Positions 5,933 to 13,001 of a stretch of DNA of 21,651 nt are shown here, in pieces. The stretch lies in the IMG/VR virus record IMGVR_UViG_3300009183_000414, positions 1 through 21,651 of that record; one strand, written 5' to 3'. A program made the position numbers and the translations under genes. The notes under the pieces were generated by a model, which ran no database searches, was not told the origin of the DNA, and worked only from the letters and a program-made list of their open reading frames with translations. Origin of the DNA: a virus. Positions within the stretch are counted from its first letter, which is position 1. Every line of letters begins with the position of its first letter.

Positions 5933-7102
5933 CTAATTGTTGTCGTTGTCATGTTGTTTTTTGTTTTTTTTAGCATTGTAATTTTTCGTCATTGCTTTTG
6001 ATCTGCATTCCTTGCACCTTCCGCAAAGACCATCTCTTCTCGTATTGTCGGGCGAGAATCTTGACAATTCTAGAATTTGACAGCAGGAAGAGCATTCTTT
6101 TTTACCGTCAGCTATATGAGGATTGTTTTTTTGCAAGTGTGGCTTCGGTCTACTTCCTGCTATATGACCTCCCTCACGCTCACATATGTAGCGACCATTT
6201 CTGGCTATATTCTTATCGTGCGTAAGTCGTAGCGGAGTATGTTCCTCGTTGCAGAAGGAGCAATGGACTTCCACAGTGTCTTGGGCAATGTGTTTGTGAT
6301 AGTGCTTCTTGGCTTTCTTGCAGTTAAGCTCTTTGCGGAATGCAACCCAATCAAAATCACCTGTCTGTGAGCGAACAATATCAGACCAGTCACGCAGTTC
6401 TTTATCAGTCATTCCAAAAGTTTTTTCGGTGTAAACTTCGAAACTCCATCCTTGCGAGTCTGCAAACTCTTTACTGTCATTGATTTGATCGATGTTGGCT
6501 TGTTCACAAAGACGAGATTCTGGCTTAACCTCAATAGATTTATTATTGCCATCCGTGTATGTAACGAGACAATCCAAACATCGCCACCTTTCCCCTGCTT
6601 GATAGGATATTTGAGTTTGATAGGTTTTTACAGATGGGTCAGCATCTAACTCATAGCAGAGTCGCAGTTCGTATGACGATCCATAGAATACCAATCCGGC
6701 TTTTTTAGACTGGTGCCAACCTTGCCTCTTCTTGTTTTCAAACTTGTTTTCTGCATGAGCCTGAGAGGTAAGAAGGGAAAGTTTCTTTTTATGAGATAGA
6801 CCTTTTTTCGTTTTGTAAAACTCTAATTTAGCCTCAGACATTTTTTTGCGAGTTTTTGCAGATCTTTTGATGCCTTTCAGCGACCTACTGATATTTTCTT
6901 TCCGGTCTTCTGAGAATTCTACATCTTTGTGGCGTTGCTTCATGCTGCAACTTCGACACAGATATCTTCCTTTGCTAATTATTGTAGTTCTGGCTTTTTC
7001 TTTAAGAACAGTTCTCTCACACCCACAGTCCGAACAGTGCATGTCAATGTAGTGTTTCATTCCTACAGAATTCCATTTGGTATCAAATTCTTCTAGTTGC
7101 AT
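5933..7102 (-). CDS. Composite homing endonuclease-like protein (zinc fingers, NUMOD3, PD-(D/E)XK)
   Basis: A 389-residue protein starting at ATG 7102, chosen for the AAGGAG 6 bases upstream. Domains in order: a Cys-rich zinc ribbon (Cys23/26/28, Cys49/52); a NUMOD3-like DNA-binding stretch (about 66-100, SLKGIKRSAKTRKKMSEAK); a nuclease core with Glu145 in YELR, Asp177 in CLDC and Glu191-Val-Lys193 (IEVKP), the PD-(D/E)XK arrangement; a second ribbon (Cys281/284/307); and a C-terminal finger (Cys337/340/363/366) of the kind appended to phage HNH proteins. It sits just behind the capsid gene terminator on the same strand, a typical place for a stand-alone homing endonuclease. Target and activity are unknown. 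Confidence 0.75.
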   Translation of the reverse strand: MQLEEFDTKWNSVGMKHYIDMHCSDCGCERTVLKEKARTTIISKGRYLCRSCSMKQRHKDVEFSEDRKENISRSLKGIKRSAKTRKKMSEAKLEFYKTKKGLSHKKKLSLLTSQAHAENKFENKKRQGWHQSKKAGLVFYGSSYELRLCYELDADPSVKTYQTQISYQAGERWRCLDCLVTYTDGNNKSIEVKPESRLCEQANIDQINDSKEFADSQGWSFEVYTEKTFGMTDKELRDWSDIVRSQTGDFDWVAFRKELNCKKAKKHYHKHIAQDTVEVHCSFCNEEHTPLRLTHDKNIARNGRYICEREGGHIAGSRPKPHLQKNNPHIADGKKECSSCCQILELSRFSPDNTRRDGLCGRCKECRSKAMTKNYNAKKNKKQHDNDNN

Positions 7103-7198
7103 TTTTATCTCCTTAACTGTTAATGATACACGCATCATAACACATTAAATGGTTTCCCGCAACAACCTTTTTAAATAAATTCTTAAAGATGTGAGTGC

Positions 7199-7237
7199 AA
7201 AAAAAACCTAGCCATCCGAAGATGACTAGGTTTTTTT
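7199..7237. terminator. Bidirectional intrinsic terminator after the capsid gene
   Basis: The stem is 7207-7216 with 7221-7230. On the minus strand it reads CCTAGTCATC-TTCG-GATGGCTAGG, a 10-bp stem with one T-G pair and a C(UUCG)G tetraloop, followed by eight T. On the plus strand the stem is followed by seven T. It lies 47 bases after the capsid protein stop and separates the strongly expressed head genes from the endonuclease-like gene. Confidence 0.9.
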
Positions 7238-7277
7238 ATTTGTTCATACTGCTTGTTTTAAGCAAATTTTATCATTA

Positions 7278-8708
7278 TTAGATAATGAAATTCGCAATCG
7301 ACATTCTTGCGTAGAATTTAGCACCCTCACGAAGCAATTTCTTCCCGTACCTTGTCAAAATACCTTTTCTGGGGCAAAAGCTCTCTGGATCGAGAACAAC
7401 AGGTGTTTGAGTAAGAGGAACATAAGGGCAGTAGAAATATCCTGAGTCAAGATATGAATCGCCTTTATAGCCCATAAGGATTTGATTGCTTTGGAACAAT
7501 GGATCTTTATATAATCTCCAACGATTGTTCACAGTTCCGACATACTGGATGCCAAGGGAGCTAGTGAATGTTTCGCTAGGAGCAGGAGCGAAACCAGCGG
7601 TTGCGGTTTCGAAGATCGAAGCAACTTCGGGAGATGTAACGATGAAGTTAGCACCACCACGAAGGGTCTTACGATGAATAACTGAGGAAATTTCAACGAT
7701 CTTCACATAGAGAGATTCGTATTTTTCCTTGATGGTATCACCTAAGGAGGTGTTGAAGTCCCAAGCGGTTACAGTACCAGCATTTTGACGGAGGTCGGTG
7801 AGGACTTCACGATCAATTTCAAGATTGATTTCTTGAGCAAGAACTGCGGTCAATTCGGCTTCAGCGTCCAAGTTGTGTTGCGAACGAAGATCTTGTTGAG
7901 CTTCATAAGACCATACAGCCTTCAACTTACGGGTCTTGGCGGTAATATCTTCAGATTCAACAACGAGGTTGATTTCTGGAAGGTCTTGATTACATTCAAG
8001 ATTAGATTCGTAGCTCATCACTACGCTATTAGCACTAGGATCACCATCCCAAGTCAATGTTAATGCACCACTGGTCAAATCAATTGAGCCACCAGTTACA
8101 GCGGGTGAAGGTGAGCCAATTTCAGTTTTATTGAATGCACCACCAGCACTAAAATTGAATGTATATACTGCTGTAGCACCATCGTAGATAGTACCAGTGA
8201 TAGTACCAGCCAAAATTGGTCCTCGTTCAAGTGTGAAGTTGGAAGTGGTATCGCCACCTGCATCTACTAGTCTCTCGTTCTGAACGAACTGGTGAGAATA
8301 GAAGATATCAAGGTTTGCAGTACCATCAGCCTTCTGCATCAATGAATTTGCGTCATCACCGGGGAAGCCTCCATTATTATCTGCACCACGGGTAGCACCC
8401 TTATTGGATGAATAGCGGAAGCGGAGATAATAAACAAGACCAGTAGGTCCAAGCAAAGGCTGGACGGATACGATCTTATTAGCGATCAACTGTGGGTAAA
8501 TCCTACGAACCAATGGTATGGAGATTCGTTTGAATTGTGCGATGTCAGCGGTGTCGGTAGACACTTCGTTGATAAGGCGTTGGTTTTCGAGAAGAACTGC
8601 TGTGGCTGCACGAGTATTACGGTCTTCGATTCCATTGAGGAGACCAGTTTTAGCCCAGCGTCCTTCTAACTCTTTAGCTTCATTTAAAAATCTAGCATTA
8701 GCGTTCAT
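7278..8708 (-). CDS. 23: Major capsid protein, T4 gp23-like
   Basis: A 476-residue protein with AAAAGGAAA upstream of its ATG. It forms the hexagonal shell lattice of the head. T4 gp23 hallmarks are visible: SIPLVRRIYPQLIANKIVSVQPLLGPTG (63-90), KLKAVWSYEAQQDL with NLDAEAEL (261-286), and the C-terminal GYKGDSYLDSGYFYCPYVPLT (413-433) with GILTRYGKK. An extra beta-rich segment (about 165-235, rich in Thr, Ser and Gly) looks like an inserted immunoglobulin-like domain. INE at 46-48 fits the I/L-x-E rule for cleavage by the prohead protease, so about 48 residues may be removed in maturation. T4 gp23 is longer (521 residues), mostly because of a longer propeptide. The gene closes the head operon and is followed by a strong terminator. 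Confidence 0.93.
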   Translation of the reverse strand: MNANARFLNEAKELEGRWAKTGLLNGIEDRNTRAATAVLLENQRLINEVSTDTADIAQFKRISIPLVRRIYPQLIANKIVSVQPLLGPTGLVYYLRFRYSSNKGATRGADNNGGFPGDDANSLMQKADGTANLDIFYSHQFVQNERLVDAGGDTTSNFTLERGPILAGTITGTIYDGATAVYTFNFSAGGAFNKTEIGSPSPAVTGGSIDLTSGALTLTWDGDPSANSVVMSYESNLECNQDLPEINLVVESEDITAKTRKLKAVWSYEAQQDLRSQHNLDAEAELTAVLAQEINLEIDREVLTDLRQNAGTVTAWDFNTSLGDTIKEKYESLYVKIVEISSVIHRKTLRGGANFIVTSPEVASIFETATAGFAPAPSETFTSSLGIQYVGTVNNRWRLYKDPLFQSNQILMGYKGDSYLDSGYFYCPYVPLTQTPVVLDPESFCPRKGILTRYGKKLLREGAKFYARMSIANFII

Positions 8709-8739
8709 ATTAAAATTTCCTTTTGTTAGAATTTAGCTT

Positions 8740-9642
8740 TTACTTTGGTTTTTTCACACCTGAAAGAACCAAGATTTGGTCTAGTTCACTGCTGTTGTTG
8801 TTGTCATAATTTTCCGCAATTACGACTTCTTGATCAACAACCTTATTACCTCTCCCCGTTACATTCTGTGCTTTTTCAACCCTTGCATTCTGTTCTGTAA
8901 TTACTTCAGACTTTTTTCGACTTTCAACCGCCCTTGTTTGCTCTGTAATTAAATTTTTAGCATAGCGTACATTTTCATTAAGTTTGGTGTTTTCGGTAGA
9001 AAGCCTGATATTACGGGCTTCCATAATTCGAAGTTGACCTTTAAGTTCATCGGCTTGTTTGACTGCTTCTTCAACTTTTGCTGAAGAGACATTGTTCACT
9101 TCATCATCGGAAAGATAATTGCTGGTGAGGTCAACAATCTTATCGAGAACGACCTTATGTTCAGCCAAGCGAGGATCGGTTACGATGTCCTTGCGAGCTT
9201 GTTCATAGATTTCTTGACCCTTCACTTGAAGGAATTGATCTACCTTATCAACAATGTATTCCTTCATTTCATGAAGTTTCTTGTCGTATTCTTCGTACAG
9301 TTCTACTTCAAGAGAATTGTTTTTAGCTCTTTCAGATTTAAGCATCTGATAAGCTTCTTCATATCCTTCTTCCATAGCTTGCTTGTACTCTTCGCCTTGA
9401 ATATCAAGACGATTGCGAAGATCAGCAATGATAGAATAAGCTTCTTCATAACCTTTTTCCGCAGTATTTTCTGATTTGTTTAGTTCGCCAGAGAGATCTG
9501 AATATGCTTCTTCAAGCTTTTCATTATACTCTTTTTCGAGACTTACTTTAGCCTGATCTAGCATCTCGCTGATAGCAGAAGATACTTCCTTTACATCGGA
9601 CTCAGGCAACAATTTCTTGATCGCTTCCATTATCTTTTCCAT
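8740..9642 (-). CDS. 22: Prohead core scaffolding protein, T4 gp22-like
   Basis: A 300-residue, highly charged, largely coiled-coil protein (Glu and Lys heptads over about residues 15-130 and 185-260). It lies between the prohead protease and the capsid protein, exactly the position of T4 gene 22 (T4 gp22 is about 269 residues). Scaffold proteins of this type form the inner core around which gp23 assembles, and they are digested by gp21. The segment EEAY recurs at 44-47, 66-69 and 95-98, the last two within GYEEAY, suggesting an internal repeat of about 29 residues. The C-terminus ends in a short hydrophobic piece (LDQILVLSGVKK) that could contact the shell. Recognition rests on context and composition more than on motifs. 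Confidence 0.8.
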   Translation of the reverse strand: MEKIMEAIKKLLPESDVKEVSSAISEMLDQAKVSLEKEYNEKLEEAYSDLSGELNKSENTAEKGYEEAYSIIADLRNRLDIQGEEYKQAMEEGYEEAYQMLKSERAKNNSLEVELYEEYDKKLHEMKEYIVDKVDQFLQVKGQEIYEQARKDIVTDPRLAEHKVVLDKIVDLTSNYLSDDEVNNVSSAKVEEAVKQADELKGQLRIMEARNIRLSTENTKLNENVRYAKNLITEQTRAVESRKKSEVITEQNARVEKAQNVTGRGNKVVDQEVVIAENYDNNNSSELDQILVLSGVKKPK

Positions 9643-9684
9643 TAGCCTAACCTCACTTTGCTAGTGTTTCGTTTTAAGAAATAA

Positions 9685-10362
9685 TCAAACAATTTTTGAT
9701 TTAATACTTTTTGTTTGATCCTCGATTATTCCACCCAAGCAAGCAATTAACGCTTCTTTGCTAACTCTATGTATGCCGCTACTTTCATTTTTAGCAGGTA
9801 TTTCCATAGAATTATTTATTGGAGCGTAATTTTCTCGCTTGTTATTTACTACCTTCTCCTGAAAGGCAGCGTGTGTGCTTGGATCTGCAACCGCATCAAA
9901 AGTTAAGAGTTTATAGCTCTCGCCAATGACAAGGATGCCGTTCTCGTCCACTTTGCCGTTGCCTACGCCACGGCTACTAATTCCGACTCGTACACCATCA
10001 TTGATAAGTGCTTTGAGGATTCTTCCATGTGGAGTATTAAGAATCTCTCCCTCACCCATGAGGTTATTGCCTTCCCACCATAACTTTGTAATGACATGAG
10101 ATGCCTTTTCAAAGTGAATGATAGAATCAGTGGGATGGTCAAGTTCGCCAACCAACCCACGAGATTCAATTACTGGCAAAAGTTTCTTTACATTTTCATC
10201 GAGGACTCCGTGTGGATACATCCTCTTATTTTTGTTAACAGCTTCGGCTTCTTGGAATTTTCCTCTAAACTTAGTGAGTCCTTTATCAGTGGATTCATTA
10301 AGACTTAGAAAGAGTCCTCCATTATTGCAGGAGTCAACAAGTAGCATTTTGTTGTCGCTCAT
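9685..10362 (-). CDS. 21: Prohead core protease, T4 gp21-like (S80 family)
   Basis: A 225-residue serine protease (T4 gp21 is 212) that cleaves scaffold, capsid and internal proteins during head maturation. Family motifs are present: GELDHP (His76), VGISSRGVG (Ser129/Ser130), and FDAVADPSTHAAF (155-167), which contains the candidate third catalytic residue. The N-terminal part (KFRGKFQEAEAVNKNKRMYP) matches the conserved first strand region with N-x-N-x-R-x-Y. It starts 10 bases after the end of the upstream gene and is followed by the scaffold gene, so these are co-transcribed. The tail after residue 170 is probably autocleaved. Confidence 0.92.
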   Translation of the reverse strand: MSDNKMLLVDSCNNGGLFLSLNESTDKGLTKFRGKFQEAEAVNKNKRMYPHGVLDENVKKLLPVIESRGLVGELDHPTDSIIHFEKASHVITKLWWEGNNLMGEGEILNTPHGRILKALINDGVRVGISSRGVGNGKVDENGILVIGESYKLLTFDAVADPSTHAAFQEKVVNNKRENYAPINNSMEIPAKNESSGIHRVSKEALIACLGGIIEDQTKSIKSKIV

Positions 10363-10372
10363 TCATCTCCTT

Positions 10373-12211
10373 TTATTCAACTGGTTGGGATATTTCAGCC
10401 TTTGGATGCATTGGATTATTGAGGTTTGGCCAAGTATCATTCGACTGGAATGTGCCAATTTCATCATTATCCTTATCAGCGCCCTTTTCGCCCTTTAGGG
10501 TGAAAGTGAATGGATCAGGAATGTAAGGGTTACTTAAGGATGGCCAAGTATGGTCACCACCGTCATTACCCAAAGCATTATGAGCCATTTCTTCATCTCC
10601 GCCCAAATCCTTTCCATCACTTACAGGTGCATGGTTAACACCATATTCATCCCTTCCATTAAATTTGGAGGGAACTGCATCAGTTTGTTTTGCAGACCAA
10701 GTATTCATGGGGTGGTCTCCACTTACTGAAGTGTGAACTCCTTGATCTTTCCATTCGCCAGAGTTATCAATATTGGCTTCAACTAAATCATTGATATAAT
10801 CAGCGATTTCTTCAGCCATTTCTAATGATGGAGATTGAGTTTTGCTTAATACAGCTTCAACATCATACATGAAACTTGCGGTTTCAATCTTAGTTGCTTC
10901 GTCACCGATTTCGCTTGCTGTTTTGTGCATTTCATGAAGAGCTTTATAAAGATCTGAGAAAACTCTCATATCGATACTTTCGCTTTCATCAAGTTTTGAA
11001 AATAACTTAGTGGCTACATTTTGGAATTCCACATAAGCATCTTTGCATTCTTTGCATTCTGCGGTGATATCAGTTCTAACACCAGCAGCGGAGCCAATTT
11101 TCTTTACACGATCTGTATATGCACTGTGTGCGGTTCTAAGAATTGCTTCGGCAATAAATTTGCAAGTATCATCATCATAATTTGTGATATTTGCTATTTC
11201 GAAAGCTTCAGCGATATTGTTAGTCAATTCTTCTTGAGTTAAATAAAGAACTCCGGGGAATTTGCTAACCATGTTTTCTAGAGCTTCTTCAAGGGAAGAA
11301 TTATCAGATGTGTTGTTATATCGCTTTAATTCAGCGATAGCCTTTACAAATGTTTGATTCTCATTAAGCTTCTTGGCACTACCACGAAGAATTTTTAGAT
11401 CTGTATCAATTGTTTTCCATTGGAAGGAAAGGATTTTACCTTCATTCCTTTTTTGTGTATTTGGAATAGCTACGGCAACAATATTTCCTTTATCGTCAGG
11501 TTGAATTATAGATTCGGTCAACATATGACCATAATTTTTGTATTCAACATAACCAGATACATTATTGGCTAAATTAGCCCATTCTTTCATATTTTTCACT
11601 GCACGAACATAAGTTCTCCAGCGGGGATTTTTGGATTGTCCAAGTTTCCTTGCGGCTGTAGCTCGCTTACGACCCAATTCTTTCTTTTTGCTCTTCGAAA
11701 TTTTTCTCTGACTTAGCTTCCTCATACGAACACGCTTTGCTACTAAGCTGCGTGGTTGTCTCTTGTGGAATAGCTTGCTGCGTTTGCCAGTAGGTTTGGA
11801 AACCGATACTTTAAATGCAACTGCTTCGCTAATTTGTTTGCGAACATTTGGTAGCGAGAAGTATTCGTCAAATTTATTGTCAGCGATTTCATCCTTGCTT
11901 TCGATAATTGCATCAACCATTTCGGAAATGGTTTGTCTTGCACCTTTCTTAGCGGATTCTTCATCGATAACAAGTTCTTGAATATTTTCAAAAATAACTT
12001 GATCATCTTCTAGCTTGTAAATTGCATTGATGAAGTTATCATCAGCGGTTTTGTAGGTAACAGCGTTTTCGGTGAAAGAAAACAACTCAACATCAATGCC
12101 GAGAGTTTTACCTAAAATGTCTTCAGCAAGAATAAGTTCTTCTTCAATACGGGTTAAAGAATTTTCTTGCAAATTTTTGAATGCTTCAAAGCTTATAAGT
12201 TTTCTTTTCAT
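10373..12211 (-). CDS. Large prohead core/internal head protein at the gp67-gp68 position
   Basis: A 612-residue protein located between portal and protease, where T4 has the small core proteins gp67 and gp68. I see no recognisable enzyme. Its regions are: an N-terminus MKRKLISFEAFKNLQEN with an L-x-E site that the prohead protease might cut; an acidic part up to 135; a very basic block at about 139-200 (many Arg/Lys) suited to DNA or scaffold binding; a long helical middle; and a Gly/Asp/Asn-rich tail with two copies of a TWP-x-L-x-NP-x-x-P motif (near 558 and 595). CxxC near residue 388 stands alone. A role in the prohead core, or as an internal DNA-associated protein, follows from position and charge, not from homology. 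Confidence 0.7.
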   Translation of the reverse strand: MKRKLISFEAFKNLQENSLTRIEEELILAEDILGKTLGIDVELFSFTENAVTYKTADDNFINAIYKLEDDQVIFENIQELVIDEESAKKGARQTISEMVDAIIESKDEIADNKFDEYFSLPNVRKQISEAVAFKVSVSKPTGKRSKLFHKRQPRSLVAKRVRMRKLSQRKISKSKKKELGRKRATAARKLGQSKNPRWRTYVRAVKNMKEWANLANNVSGYVEYKNYGHMLTESIIQPDDKGNIVAVAIPNTQKRNEGKILSFQWKTIDTDLKILRGSAKKLNENQTFVKAIAELKRYNNTSDNSSLEEALENMVSKFPGVLYLTQEELTNNIAEAFEIANITNYDDDTCKFIAEAILRTAHSAYTDRVKKIGSAAGVRTDITAECKECKDAYVEFQNVATKLFSKLDESESIDMRVFSDLYKALHEMHKTASEIGDEATKIETASFMYDVEAVLSKTQSPSLEMAEEIADYINDLVEANIDNSGEWKDQGVHTSVSGDHPMNTWSAKQTDAVPSKFNGRDEYGVNHAPVSDGKDLGGDEEMAHNALGNDGGDHTWPSLSNPYIPDPFTFTLKGEKGADKDNDEIGTFQSNDTWPNLNNPMHPKAEISQPVE

Positions 12212-12334
12212 GTCTCATCAACTCCTGTGCCTGTAAGTTATGATTTATGTAGCACGATTTTCAATGCTGTCATTATGCTATATATTACTCACGCCATAAT
12301 ATTTTAAATCCAATTTTAAAAAATAGATTAACAC

Positions 12335-12386
12335 TATAAAAATTAGATCGACAATATAAAAATAGCATCTATCAACTATATAAGTA
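12335..12386 (+). promoter_or_regulatory. Three spaced TATAA elements; last is a late-promoter candidate
   Basis: The 204-bp divergent spacer 12212-12415 holds three A/T-rich elements about 20-24 bases apart: TATAAAAA at 12335, TATAAAAA at 12355 and TATAAGTA at 12379-12386. The last differs by one base from the T4 late octamer TATAAATA and lies 30 bases before the ATG at 12416. A transcription start near 12392 would leave room for the GAGG site. I see no other structure in this spacer. Confidence 0.4.
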
Positions 12387-12415
12387 TGCTTTTGGGATTA
12401 AAATTGAGGTAAAAA

Positions 12416-12751
12416 ATGAAAACATTTCAACAATATATTGAAGATGTCGCAATGGATCTTGGTCGTGAAATCGCTGGAAGAGGTCTAAGTGCATCAAAAG
12501 GACCAGTACTAGCTCATCTTCTTCGTGCTGTTCGTATTGCAATTGCTTCCGACCCAACTTTTGCTAGAAGACTACTGACTTTGTTGCAAAGCGAAGGTGG
12601 AGATGTTCAAGCAGAACTAGATAAATCAAATATGGACGATCTTAATGATTCTGCATTTTTGTCTGGTTTAAGAATGGCTGCAAAATCTGGTTTGAAAACT
12701 ACTAAAGATGAACCAGATGTAGTTGCTCCAAACGCTTCTGACATGGCATAA
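12416..12751 (+). CDS. Putative internal head protein with T4-type capsid-targeting N-terminus
   Basis: A 111-residue protein with GAGG 7 bases before the ATG. Its first residues, MKTFQQYIED, closely resemble MKTYQEFIAE, the capsid-targeting sequence of T4 internal proteins IPI and IPIII, which carries them into the prohead core before cleavage by gp21. The usual I-x-E cut site is only partly kept (I-E-D). The rest is helical, with a hydrophobic Ala/Leu/Arg stretch (about 30-60) and an acidic end. It is the only plus-strand gene inside the head block and abuts tail-to-tail with the gene at 12752-13000. Being packaged and injected with the DNA is inferred from the N-terminus and location. Confidence 0.6.
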   Translation: MKTFQQYIEDVAMDLGREIAGRGLSASKGPVLAHLLRAVRIAIASDPTFARRLLTLLQSEGGDVQAELDKSNMDDLNDSAFLSGLRMAAKSGLKTTKDEPDVVAPNASDMA

Positions 12752-13000
12752 TTATTTCTGGAACCAGTATTGATGTGCTTTTTTAAGACTGTCTTCAGTT
12801 AATTCAAATCCTGCATTATCAAAAACAACTGAATCTATAGAGCAGAGTGGACACAAAGCTGTCTGCCCTGCATCTGTATATTCTTTTACATCATTTGCTT
12901 TAAAAATTTTAGTGCAATGATAGCATCCAGCATTCACTGCTACATTTTGTAGATTTTTATTTTTAAAAGCAAAGTGTGCTAACTGTTTAATTGTTATCAT
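12752..13000 (-). CDS. Small zinc-ribbon protein
   Basis: An 82-residue protein with Cys26-x2-Cys29 (AGCYHC) and Cys50-x2-Cys53 (ALCPLC) flanking YTDAGQTALCPLCSIDSV. This matches a small bacterial and phage family often annotated as a cytoplasmic protein, with a C-x-x-C, then a W/Y-T/C-D-x-G-x-T-A-x-C-P-x-C-G/S-x-D pattern; the function is unknown. It starts one base after the portal stop codon, so it is read from the portal transcript. Its last base touches the end of the convergent gene 12416-12751 with no spacer. Confidence 0.75.
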   Translation of the reverse strand: MITIKQLAHFAFKNKNLQNVAVNAGCYHCTKIFKANDVKEYTDAGQTALCPLCSIDSVVFDNAGFELTEDSLKKAHQYWFQK

Positions 13001-13001
13001 A

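Noticed and set aside
7486-8736. Several plus-strand frames opposite the capsid gene
   Set aside because: Shadow frames of a clearly recognised gp23-like gene, without ribosome sites.
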